Origin: Nocardia sp. NBC_00565
Lineage (GTDB): Bacteria > Actinomycetota > Actinomycetes > Mycobacteriales > Mycobacteriaceae
NCBI RefSeq assembly: GCF_036345915.1
Contig: NZ_CP107785.1
Coordinates: forward strand, 9,238,001 to 9,302,000
Length of the DNA stretch: 64,000 nt
Direction: 5' to 3'
Position numbers and translations under genes: made by a program. Of the stretch, positions 1 through 8,429 are shown piece after piece (position 1 is the stretch's first letter; each line of letters begins with the position of its first letter). The notes under the pieces are model-generated. The model was not told the DNA's origin. It ran no database searches and saw nothing but the letters and a program-made list of their open reading frames with translations.

Positions 1-450
1 CGTCGCGGCCACGCCGCCCTCCTGCACACCGGTGACGTAGGCCGCGCCGATCTCCCCGGTCAGCAGCGGATCCTCCGAATAGCACTCGAAGTGCCTACCG
101 CCCAACGGACTTCGGTGCAGATTGAGTGTCGGTGCCAGCAGCATGTGTACACCCTTGCGCCGCGCCTCCTGCGCGAGCAGCCGCCCGGCCCGCCGCGCTA
201 GCGCCGGGTCCCACGTCGCGGCCAGCGCCGTCGGGCTCGGCAGGGCGATCGAGGGATCCTCCGGACTCCAGTGCACGCCGCGCACGCCGATCGGGCCGTC
301 GGACATCACCAGCGAATCCAGGCCGATTTCGGCGATCGCGGGCAACGTCCACATGTCCTGCCCCGCGAGCAGACGGCATCGGGCATCCAGATCCAGTGCG
401 GCCAAAGCCTTTTCGACCGTTGCCTCGCGGTCGGCATGGTGGTTCACCAT
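1..450 (-). CDS. Glycoside hydrolase family 3 beta-glucosidase, N-terminal part (runs off the window start)
   Basis: The first 150 residues of a GH3 enzyme are visible; the C-terminus lies beyond base 1. The protein reads through the family landmarks LLAGQDMWTLP, SDGPIGVRG and LAPTLNLHRSPLGGRHFE followed by CYSEDPLLTG, which build the (beta/alpha)8 barrel and part of the sugar-binding -1 subsite. No signal peptide precedes the domain, so a cytoplasmic glucosidase acting on imported oligosaccharides or glycosides is likely. The ATG at 450 gives a start right at the usual cytoplasmic GH3 N-terminus. It lies 93 bp downstream of a TetR gene on the same strand, which probably regulates it. The family is certain; the substrate cannot be told. 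Confidence 0.9.
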   Translation of the reverse strand, partial: MVNHHADREATVEKALAALDLDARCRLLAGQDMWTLPAIAEIGLDSLVMSDGPIGVRGVHWSPEDPSIALPSPTALAATWDPALARRAGRLLAQEARRKGVHMLLAPTLNLHRSPLGGRHFECYSEDPLLTGEIGAAYVTGVQEGGVAAT

Positions 451-510
451 GATGGTCGACTCCCTTGTCTCGTATGACGCGCGGCATCTACCTCGAAGTA
501 TGCTGGAATG

Positions 511-528
511 ACCTAATGCTCGGTAGGT
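511..528. promoter_or_regulatory. Candidate TetR operator upstream of the GH3 gene
   Basis: ACCTA (511-515) and TAGGT (524-528) form an inverted repeat with an 8-bp spacer in the 93-bp gap between the TetR gene and the GH3 gene. Its position suggests an operator for the neighbouring repressor. The half-sites are short, so this is tentative. Confidence 0.35.
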
Positions 529-543
529 AATGTTATCAATGCG

Positions 544-1203
544 TTATTTGAGGTTCTCTGGGCGAATCAATCGCAGGAAGGTGCGCAGTAGTGCCGGCAT
601 GTCTACCTCGTCCGGCGACAGCAACCATTGCTGCTGCAATCCGTCCAGGACGGCGATGAGCAGCGTGGCAGCCTCTTGATGGGAGACGCCGCGCGGCGGG
701 TCACCATCCAGATCGCGTTCGAGCATGGTGGTCAGCATCCGTCGGGTCTGCGCGTAGCGATCGATGAAGTAGTCGCGCGCGGGATGGTCCTGGGTGACGC
801 TCTCGGCCGCCAGCACGGTGAACGACTGCACGATGCCGGGGCGCTCGGCATTGCGCTCCACCAGGTCGGCGAGGAAATCCAGGGTCGTCGCGCTGCCCTG
901 TGCGGTGGCCAGCAGGACGTCGAGATCGTTCTGGTCACGCAGCGCCAGCACATTCGCCAGCAGGTCCTGTTTATTGGGGAAGTAGTGCAGCACGCCCTGC
1001 TGGCTGAGTCCGACCCGCTCGGCGACGATCGCGATGGTCGCCCCCTGGTAGCCGCGTTCGGCGAAGACCTCGAGGGCCGCCTGCAGGATCGCCGCGCGCC
1101 GATCCTCATGACCGGCACGACCCTGCGGGCGACCGGCGGCCCGTGTCATGCGCTGCGCTCTTCTACGTCCATCATTTGCAGGGTAGCGAACCGCCGTTGA
1201 CAT
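544..1203 (-). CDS. TetR/AcrR family transcriptional regulator
   Basis: A 219-residue repressor with an N-terminal TetR helix-turn-helix at about residues 37-83 (ILQAALEVFAERGYQGATI, then GLSQQGVLHYFPNKQDLL) and a helical ligand/dimer domain behind it. An internal ATG at 1149 would drop 18 N-terminal residues and still leave the DNA-binding domain intact; the longer start has no strong ribosome-binding site, so either is possible. It is transcribed toward the GH3 glucosidase 93 bp downstream, which suggests control of glycoside use. The HTH assignment is secure; the inducer and regulon are inferred from context only. Confidence 0.88.
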   Translation of the reverse strand: MSTAVRYPANDGRRRAQRMTRAAGRPQGRAGHEDRRAAILQAALEVFAERGYQGATIAIVAERVGLSQQGVLHYFPNKQDLLANVLALRDQNDLDVLLATAQGSATTLDFLADLVERNAERPGIVQSFTVLAAESVTQDHPARDYFIDRYAQTRRMLTTMLERDLDGDPPRGVSHQEAATLLIAVLDGLQQQWLLSPDEVDMPALLRTFLRLIRPENLK

Positions 1204-1256
1204 CAGTGTGAAGCGCCGACGCGCGTGCCGTGCCGACGGTGACCGGACGCGCCGCG

Positions 1257-2159
1257 TTATCGCAGTGCGGCGACAACCTGTTTCGCGATGTTCTCCTCAC
1301 CAAAGGTGTTGGGGTGCAAGGGAACGAACGATGGAGTCGATAGCGACGGGATCAGGCCGTTGATCCACTGCTCCTCGGGTGCCGCGCACATATCGTGGCC
1401 GATGCTGGAGGTCGCGGTATCGACGAAAATCGCGCCGTGCTCGGCGGATACCTTGCGCAACAGTGCATTGAGGTTGACCAGCACGGCCTGGAGGTAGTCG
1501 GCGTCGCGCGGCCAGGCGGGCTGTTGTGCGGGGCAGGCGCCCGGCTGCGAGGCGGTGGGGTATCCGACGATCACCACGGTTGCTTGCGGTGCGCGCGAAC
1601 GGATTTCGTCGATGGCGGTGCCGTATACGGGTGCCAGCGCGGTGGTCCGTTCCGCGAAGGTGTCGACGCCGTCCGCGGTGAAGGCGTCCGCGCAGGATGT
1701 GCCGTTGGGCTCCGGCAGGAGATTGCCGCACAGCAGCGCCTGCTTCGCCAGGCCGATGTCGTTGCCACCCATCGTCATGGTGACCAGCGTGGTGTCGGGC
1801 GTGAGGGCATCGAACTGCGGCGCTGCGGCTCCGCTGACAATGCCGCGCTGTGGTTCGGTGAGTTCATCCAGTGTGGCCCCGCCGCAGGTCACGTCCTTGA
1901 AGGTCGCGACGCCCAGCTCCTTCGCGACCAGCGACGGATAGTTGACCGCCGAGCGTAAACATGTGGTGATGTCGGCTTGTGGAAACACCCCCGCGCCCGC
2001 GGCGAAGGAATCACCCAGGGCGACATAGTGGACGCCCTCGGCCGGATCGGCGGTGGCTTGCCCGGCAATTGCCACGCTCGCCCCGAGCGTCATCGTGGTG
2101 GCGATGACCGCCGGTCCCACCTTTACGAGCAGGTGCTTCCAGCTGTCAAGAACTTGCAT
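1257..2159 (-). CDS. Secreted SGNH/GDSL-type hydrolase (lipase/esterase)
   Basis: About 300 residues. A Sec signal peptide (hydrophobic stretch AVIATTMTLGASVAIAG, cleavage near ATA-DP) precedes an SGNH hydrolase: block I GDSFAAGAG with the nucleophile serine, block III GGNDIG with the oxyanion Asn, and block V with the catalytic His in PLHPNTFGEENIA. Cysteines spaced along the chain fit an exported, disulfide-stabilised enzyme. I chose the ATG at 2159 because GAGGAG sits 5-10 bases upstream; an in-frame ATG at 2180 would place that Shine-Dalgarno inside the gene. It probably hydrolyses lipid or acetyl esters outside the cell. The neighbouring genes give no hint of substrate. Confidence 0.9.
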   Translation of the reverse strand: MQVLDSWKHLLVKVGPAVIATTMTLGASVAIAGQATADPAEGVHYVALGDSFAAGAGVFPQADITTCLRSAVNYPSLVAKELGVATFKDVTCGGATLDELTEPQRGIVSGAAAPQFDALTPDTTLVTMTMGGNDIGLAKQALLCGNLLPEPNGTSCADAFTADGVDTFAERTTALAPVYGTAIDEIRSRAPQATVVIVGYPTASQPGACPAQQPAWPRDADYLQAVLVNLNALLRKVSAEHGAIFVDTATSSIGHDMCAAPEEQWINGLIPSLSTPSFVPLHPNTFGEENIAKQVVAALR

Positions 2160-2768
2160 TGTGTCTCCTCGTGAACCCATGACCGGATGAATTCGGGGCG
2201 AAGCCCGGGAAGTAACTCACCCCGAGGTTCGGACCCGGTATCACGTCCGGCCTATGCGGGCAGAGTCTAGCCATGATCCGGTAATTGTGAATAACTTCTC
2301 GCGAACTTCTTGGACGGCCGCCCAGGTTGTCTGCGTGCCGTGGGCCCCGGAACCTCGGGGCATGTTGGGAGGTGGGGGATTTCGCCGCCCAGGGGGCGAG
2401 CGCCTCGCGTTCAGTGGCCATACGTCTAGATGGGGCACTGTTGAGTTCCTCACTATTCGGCCGCTACCTGCGAAAAGCCCGGCGGCGCCGGGCATTCGGG
2501 TTGACACCACCCGGTCCCGTTGTCTACCGTCGCTATTGTTCGCGCTGAGTCATCGCCCGCCTCGGCATTCGTGGTGGACCGCCGTTCATGCGGCTTCGCC
2601 ATATGTTTCGACTGCGGGGAGGCTGTCGTTATTGCCGCACATTCGTCGACGTTCGTCGCATTCACGGAGAAATACGGCGCACCGTTCTTCGCGCCTCGGG
2701 AATAAGACCCCTGCGCCCTTTCGTGAACGCCAAGACTCCACCAGTTCATTTCGACGTTAGGCGCCAGG
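2160..2768. other. Intergenic stretch without a supported gene
   Basis: About 600 bases between the divergently oriented SGNH hydrolase and the P450 chimera. Open frames exist on both strands but none has a recognisable domain, a good ribosome-binding site or consistent GC-rich third positions. It presumably holds both promoters. Confidence 0.5.
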
Positions 2769-4178
2769 TTGTCCGTCTCGATCTCACCCGCCAAGTCCGT
2801 GGACGAGCTCCCGGGTCCGAGCCGATGGCCGTTGCTGGGGAATCTCCCGCAGATGCGCCCATCGCTGCTGCACCACCAGTTCGACGAGTGGTGCGATGAA
2901 TACGGCCCGCTCTACCAGCTGCGGATGCCGGGGCGACGGATCGTTGTCGTCAGCGATCCCGACCTGAATCGGGAGATCCTGCGCGACCGCCCCGGTGGGT
3001 TCCGGCGGCAGTCGGCGATCGAATCGGTCATGGACGAGATGGGATCCAACGGATTGTTCTCGCTGGAGGGTGACGCGTGGCGGCTACGCCGTCGGCTGGC
3101 CATGCCCGCCTTCAACGCCGCGCATCTGCGCAGCTTCCATCCCACCCTGGAGACGATCACCGGACGGCTGCGCCGACGCTGGGAACAGCACTCGCCCAAG
3201 GACATTCGCGGCGATCTGACGCGATACACGGTAGATGTCACCGCCAAGCTGACCTTCGACTACGACATCAACACCATCGAGCAGTCCGGCGACATCATCC
3301 AGCGGCACCTGGAACTGATCTTCCCGCTCATCAACCGGCGGATCAACAGCCCGGTCCCGTACTGGCGCTACGTCAAGCTCCCCGGCGACCGGGCACTGGA
3401 GCGCGCGTTGGCCGCACTGCGCACCGACCTGGCCGCCGTCATCGGTCGAGCGCGCGCGAATTCGCCGCAGCAGCCGACCAATTTCATCGAGGCATTCCTG
3501 CTGGCGCAGGACGACAGTGCCTCCTTCACCGATGACGAGCTGTTCGCCGAGGCGCTCACCATCCTCATCGCCGGTCAGGACACCACCAGCAATGCGATGG
3601 CCTGGCTGCTCTACCACCTTGCGGGCAATCCCGCTGTGCAGGAACGGATTCGGGATGAGGTCACCGAGATTCCCTCGGCGCTGGGCCGTCAGCCCTACCT
3701 GGAAGCCGTAGTCGTGGAGTCGATGCGGCTGCGCCCGACAACCCCCATCGTCGGCCTGGAGGCCGTCAAGTACTACATCCGGGCCGCGAAGCAGCATATG
3801 GGGGAGATGGCCCCGAACGAGGTCATCGGCTACGGACTCGCGGTCACCCTGCCATGGATCCTGGGCCTCAGCTTCGGCCGCACCAACACCGCCGCATCCC
3901 ACCCCATGGGCATCTCCAATGTGCCGGGACCCCGAAACCCGCTGTACTGGAACGGTGCTCGGCTCGAGACGATCTACCCGATCTCGCTCCTGATGCACGG
4001 CAACCCGCTGAACTTCACTTGCATCGGCTATCAGGGCGGGCTGCATTTCGGCGTCCTCGGCGTCCAGGACAAGCTGCCCCCGATGGCGTACCTCACCGCC
4101 GCCATGGATGTCGCAGTCGATGAACTCGCCGATCTGCTCCTGCCGGACGAGGTTCGCACACCGCTCGCTGCGGGGTGA
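2769..4178 (+). CDS. Chimeric protein: heme-less cytochrome P450 N-part fused to WS/DGAT acyltransferase C-terminal domain
   Basis: 469 residues, uninterrupted. Residues 1-332 are a bacterial cytochrome P450: ELPGPSRWPLLGN at the N-terminus, I-helix AGQDTTS (268-274) and the ExxR pair E317/R320 in ESMRLRP. The sequence then switches, at about residues 329-335 (nt 3753-3775), to the C-terminal (DUF1298) domain of a wax ester synthase/diacylglycerol acyltransferase, recognised by ISNVPGPRNPLYWNG and IYPISLLMHGNPLNF. The P450 heme-thiolate Cys loop (FxxGxRxC) is missing, and so is the acyltransferase HHxxxDG motif, so neither activity should survive. This looks like the product of an in-frame deletion between neighbouring P450 and WS/DGAT genes. 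The start is TTG at 2769; GTG at 2799 is an alternative. Confidence 0.85.
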   Translation: MSVSISPAKSVDELPGPSRWPLLGNLPQMRPSLLHHQFDEWCDEYGPLYQLRMPGRRIVVVSDPDLNREILRDRPGGFRRQSAIESVMDEMGSNGLFSLEGDAWRLRRRLAMPAFNAAHLRSFHPTLETITGRLRRRWEQHSPKDIRGDLTRYTVDVTAKLTFDYDINTIEQSGDIIQRHLELIFPLINRRINSPVPYWRYVKLPGDRALERALAALRTDLAAVIGRARANSPQQPTNFIEAFLLAQDDSASFTDDELFAEALTILIAGQDTTSNAMAWLLYHLAGNPAVQERIRDEVTEIPSALGRQPYLEAVVVESMRLRPTTPIVGLEAVKYYIRAAKQHMGEMAPNEVIGYGLAVTLPWILGLSFGRTNTAASHPMGISNVPGPRNPLYWNGARLETIYPISLLMHGNPLNFTCIGYQGGLHFGVLGVQDKLPPMAYLTAAMDVAVDELADLLLPDEVRTPLAAG

Positions 4179-4226
4179 GGTGATGTCGAACTACGCCGTG
4201 GCGATCATCGGCTCAGAATTCAGCTG

Positions 4227-4258
4227 GGCCCCAGTCGATTACGCACCGGACTGAGGCC
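4227..4258. terminator. Hairpin, probable terminator after the chimeric gene
   Basis: GGCCCCAGTC (4227-4236) pairs with GACTGAGGCC (4249-4258) with one mismatch, leaving a 12-base loop. It is a diverged copy of the hairpin at 9970-10005 and lies 49 bp past the chimeric gene. No T-run follows, as is common in high-GC genomes. Confidence 0.5.
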
Positions 4259-4285
4259 GTTGACCGTGGTCAGTCGGGCAGACGG

Positions 4286-4372
4286 TTACTCGGTGGGCCG
4301 GGTGAACTCGCCGTCTTGCATGCCTGCTGTGAAGGCATCCCGCTCGCCGTGTACGAACACCAGTGCAGCGCC
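4286..4372 (-). pseudogene. Relic of a DUF397 gene (C-terminal 28 codons)
   Basis: On the minus strand the frame ends in DAFTAGMQDGEFTRPTE and a stop, almost identical to the end of the intact DUF397 protein at 10030-10245 (DAFTAGMQDGEFTRPTT). DNA similarity covers about 4224-4366 against about 9970-10110 and includes the terminator hairpin, so gene tail and terminator were duplicated or left behind together. Similarity stops abruptly upstream, where the N-terminal WFKSSHS part should be. It is too short to function. Confidence 0.75.
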
Positions 4373-4480
4373 AGGTATCCGGTGCGAGTTCGGGGCTGGC
4401 CTGCCCAACTATGGACTGCTGCAACACTTTCCGGGAACAGGTGCCGATCACGGTGCAGTCCCCGATGGCGTCGAGGCAGA

Positions 4481-5008
4481 ATGGGCGCGGTGGACCTGGA
4501 TATCCTGAGATTGCTCGCCCGGCATCGAACGCCGGTGTTGACCACGATCGCGCAGTGGGCAATGGACATCGGGACCAACGACTTGATTCTACTGCTCGCG
4601 GGACTGGCGATGCTCGGTGTGGTGATCGCCGGACGCTGGTGGCAGCAGGGGATCGCGATCGGCGCCTCGGTATTGGTGGCGCAGGCGTTGGCCAGAGGAT
4701 TGAAGGGCATAATCGCGCGGGCGCGGCCTCCTGCGGACCTCGCGGTGGTCCAGGTCGGGGCGTTTTCGATGCCGTCGACAGTAGCTGCGATGACCGCAGC
4801 CCTCGCGGTGGCCCTGTACTCCATCGTGCCCTGGCGAGTAGGTCATCGGCGCCCGGCAGCGGGACTGCTCGTGACGTTTGTCGTGCTGATCGGATTCGCG
4901 ATGGTCTATCTCGGGGCGCATTGGCCGACCGACGTGCTGGCCGGATGGAGCGTGGGGATGGTCGTCGGCGTCGCCGTCGTCCGGCTGACGCGAACGATGA
5001 GTCGCTAG
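4481..5008 (+). CDS. PAP2-family membrane phosphatase, atypical active site
   Basis: 175 residues with about five membrane segments. It carries the PAP2 superfamily motifs C1 (K-G-I-I-A-R-A-R-P, consensus KxxxxxxRP) and C3 (YLGAHWPTDVLAGW, consensus with the catalytic His and Asp). Motif C2, normally PSGH, reads PSTV, so the acid/base His is missing. Members dephosphorylate lipid phosphates such as phosphatidate or isoprenyl pyrophosphates at the membrane; the missing His makes full activity doubtful. Start ATG 4481 was preferred because upstream codons show no domain and run through the DUF397 relic. It is followed by a convergent GH43-like gene. Confidence 0.8.
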   Translation: MGAVDLDILRLLARHRTPVLTTIAQWAMDIGTNDLILLLAGLAMLGVVIAGRWWQQGIAIGASVLVAQALARGLKGIIARARPPADLAVVQVGAFSMPSTVAAMTAALAVALYSIVPWRVGHRRPAAGLLVTFVVLIGFAMVYLGAHWPTDVLAGWSVGMVVGVAVVRLTRTMSR

Positions 5009-5030
5009 GACGTCGGGGGCGATGTCGATT

Positions 5031-5960
5031 TCAGGGGGCGGATTGTGGGTCGTGTTCGCTGAAGATGGTGGCGTGACGGAGAGTTCCCGACAGGCCGGGT
5101 AGTTCGCGAGGTGTGGTCCAGGTGCGGAAGGTGTCGCGGCTGTCGCTGTAGAAGTACTTGCCTTCGGTGTAGGCGTCGAAAAAGATGCGCCAGCCACCAT
5201 CGGGGAGTTGTATCAGCGACTGCCCTTCCCTCGGCGCGCCCCACCCGGCCCAATCACCTATTCCGACAAACACATACGGCCCCAGCGGGTTGTCGGCGAC
5301 CGCCAATTCGATGTATTTGGTGGTTTCGTTCTTCGTGAACGCGAAGTAGCGGCCGTCCACGACCACCACGGTTGTGTCGATATAGCCGATCGCGGTCGTA
5401 TCGAGCGGGTTCGGCGCCAGACCTGCCATCCGGGCCGGCGCACCCCACGACCGCAACGACACATCGGTGGCCGTCATCAGGAATGGGGTGAAACGCAGCC
5501 CGTTGGACATGGACACGATCACGTTGACGCGCCCATAGACGTCGACGAACCACTCCGGAGCCCAGCACGCTTCCACACCGAGCATCGGAATCGTGTAGTC
5601 GTACAAGTACGTCCAGGTGACACGGTCAGTACTGCGGGCGAATCCGATAGTGTGGCCGTCCCCGGACGCGGTGTAGGTCAGGTAGTAGTCGTCATCGACA
5701 TTGCGGAAGATGCTCGGGTCACGCATGATCCCCGACGGCGGTCGGTAGGCGGGACCGCGTAACAGCCGGAATTTCGTCGCATCAGTCGATTCGTAGACAT
5801 ACAGGTCGGTTTCGCTACCGTTGGTGAAACCGGTCATCGTGTACCGCACCGCCGACGACGACGGCGCGGCGGCCGCGTTGCGACTCGCCCACCCTAGGCT
5901 CAGAGGCAGATTCGCCGACAGCACCAGCAAGGACCGGCGGCACATCTTCGGCGTCGTCAT
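5031..5960 (-). CDS. Exported GH43-like five-bladed beta-propeller glycosidase
   Basis: About 310 residues. An N-terminal export signal with CRRSLLVLSANLPLSL (a twin-arginine-like start) ends near NAAAAP. The mature part repeats propeller-type patterns: MRDPSIFRNVDDDYYLTYTA with an Asp in the position of the GH43 general base, FARSTDRVTWT, CWAPEWF (the usual family E in APE), and late YFYSDSRDTFRTWT. This suggests an arabinanase/xylosidase-like enzyme or lectin-like relative. Start at ATG 5960 begins just before the signal; an ATG at 5945 is possible. Its 5' end lies head-to-head with a hydrolase relic. The fold is well supported, the substrate is not. Confidence 0.75.
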   Translation of the reverse strand: MTTPKMCRRSLLVLSANLPLSLGWASRNAAAAPSSSAVRYTMTGFTNGSETDLYVYESTDATKFRLLRGPAYRPPSGIMRDPSIFRNVDDDYYLTYTASGDGHTIGFARSTDRVTWTYLYDYTIPMLGVEACWAPEWFVDVYGRVNVIVSMSNGLRFTPFLMTATDVSLRSWGAPARMAGLAPNPLDTTAIGYIDTTVVVVDGRYFAFTKNETTKYIELAVADNPLGPYVFVGIGDWAGWGAPREGQSLIQLPDGGWRIFFDAYTEGKYFYSDSRDTFRTWTTPRELPGLSGTLRHATIFSEHDPQSAP

Positions 5961-5978
5961 CGCAGCGATTATCCCTGC

Positions 5979-6167
5979 TTGTTCGCTCTCGATTCGATGA
6001 CACGCCACAAAGCGGCCCTGCACTTCCCCGGCCACACCGATCTGCTCACCAGCCTGGCCGACACGGCAGCCACCTTCCGCGGCGTCGAAATCCCCGACAC
6101 CGGCCACTATCTGGCCGAGGAACAACCCGGCCGAGTCGCCACCGCCCTGCTGGACTTTTTCGATTGA
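5979..6167 (+). pseudogene. Relic of an alpha/beta hydrolase (C-terminal ~55 residues)
   Basis: The frame reads through GVEIPDTGHYLAEEQP and RVATALLDFF, the final strand, catalytic-His loop and last helix of epoxide-hydrolase-like alpha/beta hydrolases. The nucleophile elbow and the first 200-plus residues are missing, because the GH43-like gene begins immediately upstream on the other strand. The apparent start at 5979 is accidental. An intact alpha/beta hydrolase follows 150 bp downstream but is not a close copy. Confidence 0.65.
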
Positions 6168-6315
6168 CCCGCAGGCCCGACAATCGACGCGCTCTAGTGG
6201 TCGTCACTAGGCCGCGCAGCGCCCTGGCCTGGCGCGACCAGGTGGAACACCGTGTCAGTGGCCGTGTCAGACCGGCGTCAGGGTGGTGTCAGGTCAGGCG
6301 CTGATAGTTGCTGCC

Positions 6316-7140
6316 ATGACGAAGAACAGCACTTCCTCGAACAGTTCGAAGTGGACCGGCATGGTGGCGGTCGACGATACGGCCCTGGCCGTCACCGACA
6401 CCGGCGGTCCCGGTATCCCCGTGGTCTACCTCAATGGCCAGTTCGCCACTCAGGGGTACTGGCGCAAGGTCATCGCCGACCTCGGTCCCGGTTTTCGGCA
6501 CATCACCTTCGACGAGCGGGCCCGCGGCAAATCGGAGAAGTCGGCCGACTATTCCTTCGCCACGTGCGTGCGCGACGTCGATGCCGTGCTGGCGGCCAGG
6601 GGGGTGGACCGGGCGCTGGTGGTGGGCTGGTCCTACGGGGCGTACGTCGCGGCGCACTGGGCCAGCCGGAATCCGGACCGTGCCTTGGCTGCGGTCTTGG
6701 TCGACGGCGCGTGCCCGTACGACTGGCTCGACGAGGCCATGGAACAGCGGATCCGCAAGCTGTTCAAGCGGTTGAGCTGGATCCTGCCGCTGCTGCGCCC
6801 GACAGGCCTGACCCCGCGGCTGACCGCCGAACAGCAGGCGAACAGCAACATCGAGCTCGGCAGGATCTCCCGCGAGCGCGAGCTGGGCCCCGTGCTGGAC
6901 AACATCACCGTCCCGGTGCGGTACGTGGTTGCTTCGGGGACGTCCTTCGGAAGCCGCGGTGATGAGCAAGAACGGATACGCACCAGCCTCGATGCGGTGA
7001 CCGCCCGCAACTCGAACATCCAGATCAGCGCGAAGGTCGCCAGCAACCACGGTGCCATCCTGCGCAAGGACTTCCGCGCCGTCGCCGAGGCCGTACGTGA
7101 GACGGCAGCGGCCCATGACCAGGAGGTTTCGCCGAGCTGA
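6316..7140 (+). CDS. Alpha/beta hydrolase
   Basis: 274 residues. The sequence shows the oxyanion region VVYLNGQFATQGYW (the usual HG replaced by NG), the nucleophile elbow GWSYGAYVA, the acid segment near RYVVASGTSF and a catalytic His in SNHGAILRKDF. It is an esterase/lipase-like serine hydrolase, probably cytoplasmic as no signal peptide is seen. ATG 6316 was chosen over 6283 because the family begins with a short polar tail. It is followed after 87 bp by a small conserved gene with a strong ribosome-binding site, possibly one transcription unit. Confidence 0.85.
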   Translation: MTKNSTSSNSSKWTGMVAVDDTALAVTDTGGPGIPVVYLNGQFATQGYWRKVIADLGPGFRHITFDERARGKSEKSADYSFATCVRDVDAVLAARGVDRALVVGWSYGAYVAAHWASRNPDRALAAVLVDGACPYDWLDEAMEQRIRKLFKRLSWILPLLRPTGLTPRLTAEQQANSNIELGRISRERELGPVLDNITVPVRYVVASGTSFGSRGDEQERIRTSLDAVTARNSNIQISAKVASNHGAILRKDFRAVAEAVRETAAAHDQEVSPS

Positions 7141-7227
7141 GCAATCTAGATACCACCCCCGACCGTATTTCACCATCCGTCCGTTCAATTGAATTGCACC
7201 ACAACAGATTTGAAGGAGCACACCACC

Positions 7228-7635
7228 ATGTCCAGCACCCTTACCGACCAGGACAAGAGCACCCTGCGGACCGCCGCGTACGGTGCCGTGTCGCTGATGG
7301 CCGCCGCTGATGCCACCGGCAAGCCCCACAAGGTCGCCACGAACGGTTCCATCGCCCTGTACTCCGCGACCGGCCCGATCGGGCACGTGCTCGCCGCGAA
7401 GTCGAAGGACATCAAACTGAAGGGCAAGTCCGTCGCCGAACTCGCCGATCACGTACTGCCGGCCCTGACCGCCGCCATGAGCCTGCTCGAAAAGCAGGAC
7501 CCGGCAGAAGCCGACAACTTCCGCAGCACCGTCCTCGTCGCCATCGAAGCAGCCACCCGGACCCACCACGGCCAGCCCAGCCCCACCCTGGCCGAGATGT
7601 CCCGCAAAATCACCGAAGCCCTCAACGCCGCCTGA
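7228..7635 (+). CDS. Small conserved actinobacterial protein of unknown function
   Basis: 135 residues, mostly helical, without membrane segments or a known catalytic motif. AAGGAG lies 10 bases before the ATG at 7228, which fixes the start. The N-terminus (TLTDQDKSTLRTAAYGAVSLMAAAD) resembles small proteins seen beside regulators and hydrolases in other actinomycetes, but I can name no function. Its last 14 bases overlap the end of the convergent peptide-deformylase relic. Codon use is typical for the window. Confidence 0.75.
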   Translation: MSSTLTDQDKSTLRTAAYGAVSLMAAADATGKPHKVATNGSIALYSATGPIGHVLAAKSKDIKLKGKSVAELADHVLPALTAAMSLLEKQDPAEADNFRSTVLVAIEAATRTHHGQPSPTLAEMSRKITEALNAA

Positions 7636-8044
7636 TCGGACGCCCGGTAAGTCCGGAGACGTCGAGCCCATACCGTTCAGCTCCAACGGGACCGAGACGG
7701 ACGAACCGCCGTCGGAATTCATGGGCAACTCGGCATCGCAAACCGCCCAAGTGCTCTCGAAACTCACGAACATAGCTCCAGGTTTGGCCGGTCTGTCGGT
7801 ATTGCTCGACTGGGATGGGTTTGATACCGGCGCGCATTCGCGAGGTGTACAGGATGTCGTCGAGGTGGTCGATCTCGTGTTGGATCAGCCTCGCGATCGC
7901 GTCTCGGTATTCACGGGTAATCAGTTCCCCTGTGAGAGTGGTTGATTCGACGACTATGCGCAGTGGTCGTGGTACCAGACCACGGACGTCGAAAAAGCTC
8001 AGGCAGCCCTCGTACCGCTCGTCCTGTTCATCGGAGCGGGCCAC
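7622..8044 (-). pseudogene. Truncated peptide deformylase
   Basis: The frame contains deformylase motif 2 (EGCLSF, metal-ligand Cys) and motif 3 (QHEIDHLDDIL, two His ligands and the catalytic Glu), and a C-terminus with PIPVEQYRQTG typical of actinobacterial homologues. Motif 1 (GxGLAAxQ), which carries the catalytic Gln, is missing. Reading upstream in frame gives QVLLNPQIVARSD, then a TGA about 26 codons before the Cys motif, and further deformylase-like words appear in another frame. The gene has therefore lost its 5' half and probably suffered frameshifts. The GTG at 8044 is only the first start codon in the surviving part. An inactive relic is most likely. Confidence 0.7.
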
Positions 8045-8429
8045 GATCTGCGGGTTCAGCAGAACCTGACCCGGAAGTTCCCTGTGACCGACAGACCGGT
8101 CTCATGGCCGCCCTGGCACGCAGCTTGCTGATCACCTCCTGATTCGTCGGGTCGTTCGACGAGCTGGCCAGTTGGCGGACAGCTCGGGGTCGATCACATT
8201 CCGGAAACCGTTGCGTCGCTTCTCACTTTGCGGCTCGGGTGAGAAGATCTTCGCTGCGTCCCCCACCATCGTGAACTGCGACCGATAAGAATCACTATGG
8301 GTCTGCCGAGCGCATCAAGTGGTAGCGGTGTGTGGTCAGTTGGAGACGGCATCATCATCCGCGGTGGCCCAGACCCACTCGCGCCCCTCCGCCTGGTGAA
8401 CACTCAGGCCGGAGCAGGGCCGGCACTGA

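Noticed and set aside
2453..2794. Open frames on both strands in the gap before the P450 chimera
   Set aside because: No domain, no ribosome-binding site, poor third-position GC; overlap each other on opposite strands.
6289..7773. Very long minus-strand open frame (494 codons) opposite the 6316 hydrolase and 7228 gene
   Set aside because: It is the antisense of two well-supported genes; its translation is Gly/Val/His-rich without any domain, as expected for high-GC shadows.
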